Assembly (NCBI RefSeq): GCF_963169125.1
Contig: NC_084795.1
Location: 264,921,042 to 264,985,041 of the forward strand
DNA length: 64,000 nt
Direction: 5' to 3'
Source: Humulus lupulus
Taxonomy: Eukaryota > Streptophyta > Magnoliopsida > Rosales > Cannabaceae
The stretch's first letter is position 1, and every line of letters starts with the position of its first letter. The notes beneath the pieces were generated by a model. That model ran no database searches. It was not told the origin of the DNA and was given only the letters and a program-made list of their open reading frames with translations. Both the position numbers and the translations under genes were made by a program. Of this stretch, positions 11,490 through 20,210 are shown piece after piece.

Positions 11490-11910
11490 TAGGAGAATTC
11501 TCTTATAGGGGTTCACTTTAAGCCATATCGGTGGGGCTCTCAGTGTTTCTCGACTCGTGAACAGTTTTCAGCGTGATTTTTTTTATGACCGTGTATATTG
11601 TAGCTATTTAGAGCATCTTGCAAATTTTTCAGAAAATTCCGAATAGTTTACAATACCGAAAACTAAGTTCAAACATATTGTTTTCCACGCGTATAAAAAA
11701 AATTAGTCACGCATGCAACAACATGTTTGAATTTAGTTTTCGGTAATGTAAACTATTCAGAATTTTCTGAAAATTTGCATGATGATCTAAATAGCTACAA
11801 TATACACGGTCATACAAAAAAATCCCACTGAAAACTATCCACAGGTCGAGAACACTGAGAGTCCCACCAATAGAGCTTAAAGTGAAGCCCCTATAGGAAA
11901 ATTCCCCTAT
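11490..11910. mobile_element. Fold-back MITE with about 190-bp inverted arms
   Basis: The left arm begins AGGAGAATTCTCTTATAGGG and the right arm ends CCCTATAGGAAAATTCCCCT. The arms pair almost along their whole length, for example CCGTGTATATTGTAGCTATT against AATAGCTACAATATACACGG, with a short central loop near 11690-11715. Both sides are runs of TA repeats, so the insertion duplicated TA or a TA-rich target. No coding capacity. Diverged relatives with the same arm words occur at 24012 and 24566. Confidence 0.8.
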
Positions 11911-12075
11911 ATATATATATATTCTTTAATAACTTATCTTTACAAGAGTTTATTTTCATTCAATCTTTCTCTCTACTTTTCTCTAATAGGTAGAATCGCT
12001 TAAATGAAAGCAGGAATGGTCATTTTAAACATGGCGGTGTGGAAAAATGAGAATAAGTCTTTCTGACGTGGATCA

Positions 12076-12083
12076 TTATAATT
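12076..12083. repeat. MULE target site duplication, left copy
   Basis: TTATAATT stands directly before the terminal GGGAAATTTG and is repeated directly after the right terminus at 19406-19413. Eight bases is at the short end for MULEs, which usually duplicate 8 to 11. Confidence 0.85.
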
Positions 12084-12208
12084 GGGAAATTTGATTTTTA
12101 ATGCAATAAGTGACACTCCGTTTGAAAAATACCATATCCCTATAAGTCTCTCGTTTTGGTCCTACTAATACCGTTACTACCCAAAATACCCCTGGCATAA
12201 TTTTCTCA
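12084..12208. repeat. MULE left terminal inverted repeat
   Basis: It begins GGGAAATTTGATTTTTAATG and is matched in reverse complement at 19281-19405 with about ten mismatches over 125 bp. Shared internal words include CCCTATAAGTCTCTCGTTTT and GGCATAATTTTC. In Mutator systems the terminal repeats bind transposase and often hold the promoters of the two genes. Confidence 0.9.
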
Positions 12209-12548
12209 AACTCTCCGTATTCTCTCCCAAAATACCCGAACCAAGCAAACTTTGAAATCGATAGGACTCGATTGAATCCGTAGAACCCAACCTTCATTGT
12301 CTTCCACGAACACGAACAAGGGCTCCCAAAGGTCGGACTTGACGATCGGAGAAGGAGAAGGAGAAAACGTCGAGCAAGGCAACCAAATTTTTAGGAAACA
12401 ACCTCAAAGAAAGCGAAGGTGATGGTTTTCTTTTTTAATCTGCAATATGCGTATGTGACAGGTTTTTTTTGTTGATTTTTGTTCATAGGATAGATCGGGG
12501 CTGGCAATGAAGAAATCTGGGTTTTTTTTTTTTATATTTTCATGAAAC

Positions 12549-13048
12549 TCGATAGTATAGGATGAGGAATGGATTAGACTGTGCCTCGATCGGAATCGAT
12601 AGGAATCGACAGGAATCAGGACTCGATGATACACGACTTTGGGAATTTTTAGAACCTACCTCGATAGGAATCGATAGGACTTGATGATACACAGCTTTGG
12701 GAATTTTTAGAACCTACCTCGATAGGACTCGATGATACACGGCTTTGGGAATTTTAGAACCTACCTCGATAGGAATCGATAGGACTCGATGATACACGGC
12801 CTTGGGAATTTTTAGAACCTACCTTGATAGGAATCGATAGGACTCAATAAGACTCGATGATACACTGCTTTGGGATTTTTAGAACCCTTCTCGATAGGAA
12901 TTGATAGGCCTTGATATGACTAGACTTTGGTTTCTTTGCCTTACCTCGATAGTCCTCGACAAGACTCGATAGTAACCCGATTATATTATTCTTTGTGATT
13001 TTGGAATCCACCTCGATAGGCATCGATAAGACTCGATAGAACTCGATT
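12549..13048 (+). repeat. Left subterminal tandem array of CTCGATAGGA units
   Basis: About seven or eight units of 47 to 67 bp follow one another. Typical unit parts are CTCGATAGGAATCGATAGGA, CTCGATGATACACGGCTTTG and GGGAATTTTTAGAACCTAC. Units decay towards the gene, but CTCGATAG persists. Read in reverse complement the core is CTATCGAG, the motif that fills the array at the other end. The array precedes the splice-acceptor-like tract before the Ulp1-like start, so it probably lies in a leader intron or 5' UTR. Confidence 0.85.
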
Positions 13049-13110
13049 GTGGGTAACTGCCTTATCAGATTGTTTTACATTTTTAACATTTTTTTTGTTT
13101 TTTTTTCCAG

Positions 13111-15667
13111 ATGCCTGAACTTATTGTGCCGTTGGAGAAACACTTTCCTGGCCGTGTCACTTATAGGGGTAGTGCCTACTTGGATACCCTTATAGAGCAG
13201 TTTAAGAGGCATGGTTTTATTAAAAGGGCACAGGCATGTCCGTTGGGACAGTTCTTTACGGCAAAACCGTTTAGTTTTTCTGGGGTTTTGCTGCATCAGC
13301 TAATGTTGCGTAAGGTAGAAAGTAAGAAGCCTGAAGAGGGTCAGTTCTTCCTAGGCAACACTCTGTGTAGATTTGGTATTGCAGAGTTTTCCCTAGTTAC
13401 CGGGCTAAATTTTGGGAAATCACCGTCCCCAGATGAATTAAAAGAGCATCTTTCAAGTGATCGGATCATCCAAGAATATTTTAATGGTGATTAGAAGGTT
13501 AGTTTTGGTTAGTTGGAAGATGCATTGAAGACCTCCACAAACCCAGAAGATGCATTTAAGCTGGACTTGTGCTATTTGATAGAGGGGGTACTGAATGCCC
13601 CAGAGAAGACAACAACGATATGGGGATATTCCCTGAGGATGGTTGAGGATATTGATTACTTTTTCAAGTATCCTTGGGGGAAGTTGTCATTTAAGAAGGT
13701 TAGCAAAGGCCTTCAAAAGGACATGAAGAAGCAATTGAAACACTATGAGGAGAAGAAGAAAGAGGGGTCAAGCAAAAAACAGAAGGAGGCGAAGTATAGT
13801 TTCACTTGCTATGCACCCGCGCTTCTTTACTGGGCTTTTGAGGCCATGCCTTCTCTCAGGAGTAAGTTCGGTGAGAACAGTGGGAATCAGATTCCCAGGA
13901 TGCTCAACTGGGCTACAAAGACTGATATCACTATTTCGACAGCTCTGTTGGCTCCTATATTCGCCAATCGTCGAGTAAGTTCCATTTTATCTTGTTAAAT
14001 GCACAAATTAATGCTTTAACGATTTATTTTACTAAAGTTTTTCTGACACATGTTATTCAACTATGCAGTTAGTGGTATTTTCCATATTGAAGCTATGTCC
14101 CGGTGAGGTAGTCTATTACAATAGCCTCCCAGAAGTTGATTCCAGGTTATTCCCTGAGTTGGAGGCTGGGACTGCAATGGATGAAGTAGTGGTACCTGAG
14201 AAGGAGGCAGAGAAGCTAGCAGAAGTTACAAAGGAAGCCTCCATTTTTTATGAGGATGTCTCGAGGGTTGATGAGGACACTTCACAGGCCTGTGCAGCTT
14301 CATCTAGTCAAGTTGCCCAACCTGATTATGAGCAACTTCTCCAGAGGCTCAAGAGGATTGAGGAGGGCCAGGAAACCTTACTACAGAATCAGACCACGAT
14401 CATGGCTCAGTTGGCGCAGCTGCTTTCACTAGTCTCAGGTCGATCCACCGACGTAAAATCAGATACAGAGTCTGATATCTTGCCTGCAGACTACGAGCGC
14501 AGTGATCAACCCTCCACTCCACAAGCCCAGACATCTGTAGCTCCCAGTGATGCTGACAGTCCCAGTGTATGAGTACTGCAGCCTGAGGAGGCAGCTGGCC
14601 TTGAAGTTGTCAGGAAGAAATGCAGGGCCAAGCATTTTGATGACTTCACCGACCCAACAAAGAAGATCAGACTAGATAAACAGGGGCTAGTTGCTGAACC
14701 ACTGAGGATGTGTGACCCACAGCAGGAGAAGAGCTTCCATAGGTGGATCGTCGGGAAGATCGACAATAAGAGAGACCGCAACGTGTATACTGGGACGCAC
14801 GGTGTGGCACGGTTCTTACAGTTGCACACAGTCCAAACTTGGCTTTGGGATTCGGTATGTAAATTACATTCATGTTTTCAATTCAATCTTAAAATATATT
14901 GATGGTACTAACGAATTTTTATGTTTTTTTAGCATATTGATGCCGCTTTGCACATGCTACGCCGCCAACGCCACTTTTACCATGCTGCATTTCGGCAGGA
15001 TGCTGCGATCACGAACACCACCTTCCCCCAGGTGTGCCTAGGTCGTTGGAATCATTTTAGAGAGACCGGCACTAAGTATAAATGGAACGACGATGTGCTG
15101 AGAATGTTGAAGGGCGATGATAATCAATTCCTTGTATCATGGCAAAATGTGAGTGAAGTATATTTTGCCTTGCACATCGAGAAAGCAGCACATTGGATCG
15201 CCATTGAAGTCTCCATTCCAACGTGGTGCATCAATGTTTATGATTCCAACCATAGCGTGCTCAATCCCGCTCTGATGGAGGAAGCGATCAAGCCTTGGTG
15301 CTTATTGTTGCCTTCGTTGTTATGGTGTTCTGGCATGTTTGACGACCACAAGGACCTTCAGGTATATCCTAAGCGGAATGCAAAGCCTTTCTCATATTGT
15401 CGTATTCCTCCAGAGGAGTGTCCTCAGACTAAGACAAGGTATTCCCCTATTTAATTAGTGGATTTTGAAATTGGAAAATTAAAGTTATTTTTATCTTCTA
15501 TTGACACAAAATCGATTATATGCAGTGGGGATTGTGGTATGTTTGCCATCAAACATATCGAGCATCTGGTTGCCAGGCTACCACTCGATACTGTTATCGA
15601 TGAGAACATCCAGCATTTCAGGACCAAGTGGTGTGTGGACCTGTTCTATCAGAATTTGGCCCCGTGA
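13111..15667 (+). pseudogene. MULE-borne Ulp1-like cysteine protease gene (four coding exons, three stops)
   Basis: Predicted exons are 13111-13974, 14069-14854, 14933-15438 and 15526-15667. All introns have GT/AG ends (CGA|GTAAGT, TCG|GTATGT, AAG|GTATTC; acceptors TGCAG, TTTTAG, TGCAG) and phases join correctly. The N-terminus resembles DUF1985 (FSFSGVLLHQLMLRKV, then FGIAEFSLVTGLNFG). The middle is acidic and Q/E-rich with a short coiled coil (YEQLLQRLKRIEEG). The C-terminus has the C48 (Ulp1/SENP) catalytic set: His in AAHWIAIEV, Asp in VYDSNHS, Cys in SGDCGMF. In-frame TAG at 13492 and 13510 and TGA at 14570 break it. Known family role: cleaving SUMO or a related modifier; its use to the transposon is unknown. 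ATG 13111 sits right after an acceptor-like TTTTTTCCAG, so an upstream exon is possible. Confidence 0.8.
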
Positions 15668-15891
15668 TGCTTTTTACATTTTTGTCTTACACATCTTGTA
15701 TAGTATACCATATAGTTAGTTTTGTATATTATTTTTTTCCAAACAATATTTTTTGAAAAAGTTATTAAATAAAAAAATATTAAATTCACATGATGTGTCT
15801 GCCTCGACATCCAAACACACAAAGTATTAGACGAAGTATTCCATATGATAAATGCAACAAAATCAATTAAATAATTACATAACACAATATT
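15668..15891. other. Spacer between convergent MULE genes
   Basis: AT-rich stretch of 224 bp between the two stop codons. It must contain the 3' UTRs and polyadenylation signals of both genes. ATAAA/TTATTT-rich words occur on both strands (for example AAATAAAAAAATATT near 15765), but I cannot pick a specific signal. Confidence 0.5.
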
Positions 15892-18800
15892 TTAAATCCT
15901 AGCCTTACATGACTTCCTATTGTGTCCACTACCACCACATCTGCTACACTTACATGGCTTGACAATCTTTTCCCCGCGTGAAGCATAGCGATTTGTCTTT
16001 CGCCTACCCACTTTCTGTTTCCTGGGCCTTCCTACAGGGGTTTTCGCAGCGGGGACACCGACAACCGTATCTCTGATGTGATCAGGGATTACCCATTCAT
16101 CCTCGTTCCCAACAGGGTAAATAGTATCTTTATAAGTGTCCTTCAATGCCTCGATTCTATAGTAAGGGGAACACAATGAGTAAATGTTTGTGCTTCTTTT
16201 TCTAGCTGCAGCAAAAGCATGTACACAGGGTATCCCAATGGTTTGGAACATGCCACAAGAGCATGATTTTGTGGCCAAGTTCACCTCACCATCACCATTA
16301 CCATTGACCACAAGAAATTTGTGATGACCAAGGACTTGGACATCTAAAAAGATTGTTTTATCACCTATTTGCTTCAAATCCTTTTCCATCTCAGGTGATA
16401 ACACAGTTGTTGCTTTTGCAGCTCTTTCACGTCTATCTGCAAACCAAGACTGAAGAGTGAATCTTATGAATTCAAGAAAAGTGGCGACTGGAAAGCTCCT
16501 TGCCTCCTTGGTCTTATTGTTAAAGCTTTCTGCGTAGTTACTCGTCATGATATTGTATCGGTTACCAGGAAAATAAGCACTACTCCACCTTTCAAAGCCA
16601 ATTCCCTCTAGATATTGAGCAATGGGCGGATCAATTACCTTAATCTTGTCAAAGAACTGGTGAAATTTCGTTCTTCGAAATGCGTACGCTGCACACCCCA
16701 TGATGTCTTGCACGTGGTCAGGTTTGAATTTTATCACAACATTCATACAGATATGATGGTAACATGCACCGTGATACGCATCTGGGAACACAAGGTCCAA
16801 AGCATGATTAATGCTTTTATGCCTGTCCGATACAAAAGCAAGGTTCTCAACGTCCCCTATGTCTTCCTTCAATTTTCTCATGAAATAAGTCCAAGAGTTA
16901 TGGCTCTCACTGTCCACCAATGCAAACGCAATTGGAAACAACTGGTTCTTTGCATCCAACGCAACAGCACAAAGCATGTGGCCACCATACTTATTCTTCA
17001 AGAATGTGCCATCCACACAAATTACAGGACGACAGTACTGGAAACCACACCTAAAAACACCGAGGGAAAAGAAGCAATACAAGAAACGACCATCTTCTGC
17101 TACAAAATCAGTAATTGTACCTAGGTTCTTATGCTCCAACTGACACAGGTATCTAGGTAACTTGGAGTATGATTCCTCAGGTGTCCCTCTGACATACATA
17201 AGAGCATTTTCTCTACATCTCCACGCCTTCTCATAGCTCATTTCAACCCCAAAATGGTGCTTCATGTCCTCCCTTATGTTGTTTGCCATGTACAGAGTAC
17301 CATCGGTAGCAAATTTCCTCCTGATTAGGTGCCCAACAACCCACGGTGATGCTTGACGGTGGTCCTTATCTCGAATTTCTTGTGAGCAAGTGTGTACTTC
17401 GTTGTATACAGTAATCTCGAACATTTCAGATCGCATTTTTTTCTTACCCCTCAATCTCCAACCACAATTAGGATCCTTGCAGGTAATGTACCACACATCA
17501 GTCCCAGATTTCTTCACCATAAACTCAAAATTATTCTTCATCGCAAATATAGATGCTTTGGTTTTCAATTCAAGCTTGTTCTGAAAGAACTTCCCAAGGT
17601 GCAATTCTCCTGAAGCTTTGCTGGTTGAGGAATGATGTTGATGCGAGGCCTCTATATCCTCTTTGGTGAACATGGGAGCACTCCATGTTCTACGATCTTC
17701 ACCTAAGTCCAATGGAGAACTCCATCTAAAACTATCATCGGTTCTACTTGGACCTGGACGACTACTGCTGGTCCCAGGTGTTTGCTAGTCTTCTATTCTG
17801 CGCTCCATATCTACCATAACATCTGAACTCTGTGTTGGAAAATCTGCCCTAACATCTGGCCCACCAAGATCTGTTGCATCAGCAACAGGATCGTCGTTGA
17901 CATGAGGTTCATAGCCATAGGGATCGCACTCCGCCGTGTCATGCACATATGAAGGATCTCTAACCGGGATATCATCATGGACTATGACATCTGGATTTGT
18001 CTCGGGAACACATGTTCCAACATCACCTTGAGTTCCTTTGAAACCATGACATGGAGGAGAAATGTTCTCTTCAAATCGAACTTCTTTATTAACACTGGCA
18101 GAAGCCGATGCATTTCTTACACCTCCCTTCTTAATCAATGTGACACATAGAGGAATGAGCTTCTCTACAGATTTCGATGCTAACCCAATGAATGCACGCA
18201 CATGCCTATCATTTTTTATAACGGTAGGTTTGACGGATTGTGATAGGCATGTGTACGGGACCTCAATTTTCAAGTCCTGCACACATTTATCCACTTCAAG
18301 CTCATCGTACAGCATGTCAAGCAGTTGCTTATATGTCACACCCTTCTCCACGGGAAAAACTTGATTTTCAGCTTCTCTGAAAATCCAATCCTTATTTTCG
18401 AGTTCCCAAACACCATTGAATGCAACAAATACGGAAGCAGTCGAATCTGCAAAAAACAAAAAAACAAAAAAAGGACAAAAAGTTAAACTACAACATAAAA
18501 CAGAAAATATCGATTTCTATCGATATATGTCGAGTCCTATCGAGGTCACACATATCGAGTTTTATCGAGTACAGTCGAGGACTATCGAGGCAAGCAATCC
18601 AATTAAACTCTTATACACCTATCGAGTACAATCGAGGCAAACAATCCAATTAAACTCTTATACACCTATCGAGTTTTATCGAGTACAATCGATTACAATC
18701 GAGTTATTAAATCCAATTAAACTCTTATACACCTATCGAGTTTTATTGAGTACAATCGAGTACCATCGAGTTATTAAATCCAATTAAACTCTTATACTAC

Positions 18801-19102
18801 ACGTATCGAGTTTTATCGAGTACCATCGAGGTACTAACATCCTAACACTATCGAGGCACGTCGAGGTCCATCGAGGACCATCAAGCCAGCATGCATGCAA
18901 CACATCGAGACCTGTCGAGTTTCATCGAAACTCATCGAGGCAGGAAAAAAATCCAGAAAAAAAATGCACGAAGTATCCAAAATTCATTCCGTGAAAAATT
19001 GCAATAAAACATGAATTGCATACACAGATCTGTTCGAAATAAGACAAGTAATGTAGCCAAACAAGTTTCCTCACTACATATAACAAATATATACTTACCC
19101 AT
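15892..19102 (-). CDS. MURA (MuDR-type) transposase, two coding exons, one internal TAG
   Basis: The second exon (18446-15892) is open except for TAG at 17787-17785. The start is best placed at ATG 19102-19100: exon 1 is ATGG, followed by GTAAGTAT at 19098. The intron ends TTTTTTGCAG at 18447, and the junction restores frame as M-D-S-T-A-S. Domains: a PB1/MuDR N-terminal-like region, an acidic linker, the MuDR DNA-binding zinc region (W...CxxxxCGWRLRG near 17450), and the MULE DDE core (D in CVDGTFLKNKYGG, D in FVSDRHKSI, probable E in SNYAESFN). A SWIM zinc finger follows (CSCGMFQTIGIPCVHAFAA), then a CCHC knuckle at the C-terminus (CSRCGGSGHNRKSC). About 850 residues in all, full length for the family. 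All key residues seem present, so the single TAG may be the only lesion. Confidence 0.9.
18447..19098 (-). other. Intron interrupting the MURA start region
   Basis: This 652-nt intron has a strong donor GTAAGT at 19098 and an acceptor with a long T-rich tract (TTTTTTTGTTTTTTGCAG) at 18447. It splits codon 2 (G|AT). It holds the whole right ATCGAG array, so transcription of the transposase gene runs through the repeats and splicing removes them from the message. Confidence 0.75.
18508..18943 (-). repeat. Right subterminal array of ATCGAG motifs
   Basis: More than twenty ATCGAG or GTCGAG words lie in 436 bp, many in the order TATCGAGTTTTATCGAGTAC. Four larger tandem units include CCAATTAAACTCTTATACAC before the motif cluster. 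The array is in inverted orientation relative to the left array (CTCGAT there, ATCGAG here), as expected for paired subterminal sites. Possible role: transposase or host-factor binding, by analogy with the subterminal repeats of CACTA and hAT elements. Confidence 0.85.
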
Positions 19103-19280
19103 ACGATTTTTTCCCCTAGATCCGAAATCCAAAATAAAGTTTCTTGACTTGAAAGGACTCACAACTTGCCCCTAGATCCGAAATGCAAATTAATGGTGGC
19201 TGGCTTTTTTTGTGTGTATGAGAGTTTGAGAGATAGAGAGGGAAATAAGAGATAGAGAGTGAAGACTATGAGAAAAAGAT

Positions 19281-19405
19281 AGGGAAAATTATGCCACAAG
19301 TATTTTGGATAGTAACGGCATTAGTAGGACCAAAACGAGAGACTTATAGGGATAAGGTATTCTTGAAACGGAATGTCACTTATTGCATTAAAAATCAAAT
19401 TTCCC
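19281..19405. repeat. MULE right terminal inverted repeat
   Basis: Inverted copy of 12084-12208, ending CATTAAAAATCAAATTTCCC. The inner boundary (GGGAAAATTATGCCAC) matches GGCATAATTTTCTC on the left. The flanking 19406-19413 TTATAATT is the second target duplication copy. Confidence 0.9.
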
Positions 19406-19413
19406 TTATAATT

Positions 19414-20210
19414 ACATTTGTTCCAACTAACTTAATTCTCTGGTTTCATGTTTTTATGACAGTAAATTCTTTTATTTCTTTGAGCATTCCCAATAGCTTC
19501 TTTAAAAAAGAGAGTTCTCTATAATTATAGAGAAACTTGTGAAAATCACTCTCCTATAGCACTTTTATATCAATGCTCTATTTTGGAGCTCCTTCACATT
19601 TTGTATTTTCATCTCTACATTTATAGAATTTTTAGAGTTCCTTCAAATATTTTTGTATTCACTTTTCTTTCTTTCTTTCCAAATTTATTAGTTTTTTATT
19701 CATTTATATTATTTTAATTAATAAAAAGAATTAAAGATATAATATTTAAATAATGTAAAAAAATAAGATAGAAAATCTAATATATGTATTGTATTGTAAA
19801 AATTAGAAGCAAGTATTTTGAAAGATGAGTAGATGATTGATGACAGAATTATTCCCACCAAAACGAGAGACTAAAATTGCTAGAGGCCAAAACACATAGT
19901 AAAATTTATTTAGTGATTTAAAGACGTTAGAAAGAAAGAAAAATAAATAACAGTTTCGAGGAAAAAGTAACAGTAAATCTTTCATTTATCATACCAATTT
20001 TGATACACCTTGAATGCGTATTTAGGCTTTTATTTAACAAGTGAACTATATGTGATGCTACTGAGATATATTGTTTCTGTCAATGAACATTATTTGCATC
20101 AATATAGTTATATATATATTCAGATATTGGTATGTGATTATAGTGATGTACTTACTGTACTCATCATATAAATATATATATTATGGATTGGGTGAGAAAG
20201 CAGTAGTTGA
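19414..20210. other. Intergenic, AT-rich, no gene seen
   Basis: About 800 bp downstream of the small host gene on its strand. It contains short inverted words around CTCTATAATTATAGAG at 19513-19528, homopolymer runs and the probable 3' UTR of the gene ending at 20211. No convincing coding region or element boundary was found. Confidence 0.5.

Larger units (their letters stand above)
12084..19405. mobile_element. Complete Mutator-like element (MULE) with MURA and Ulp1-like genes
   Basis: A 7322-bp DNA transposon bounded by about 125-bp terminal inverted repeats and an 8-bp direct duplication. It holds two convergent transcription units: a Ulp1-like protease gene from the left end (13111-15667, plus) and a MURA transposase from the right end (19102 to 15892, minus). 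Their stop codons are about 220 bp apart. ATCGAG-motif arrays lie between each terminus and its gene. MULEs carrying Ulp1-like genes are known from plants (Kaonashi/KI-MULEs of Arabidopsis, similar ones in melon). In-frame stops in both genes suggest this copy no longer works unaided. Confidence 0.9.

Noticed and set aside
12549..13048. Regularly spaced repeats resembling a CRISPR array
   Set aside because: Units are unequal, spacers are themselves repeats, and the context is a plant transposon end.
13494..13512. A short intron that would remove the two close TAG codons in the Ulp1-like gene
   Set aside because: The interval is about 20 bases, too short for a plant intron, and no donor lies upstream at a suitable distance.
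14506..14873. Minus-strand frames of 107 and 68 codons
   Set aside because: Shadows of exon 2 of the Ulp1-like gene.
16615..17613. Open frames of up to 169 codons on the plus strand
   Set aside because: They are antisense shadows of the MURA transposase; no domain pattern, and the opposite frame has clear catalytic motifs.
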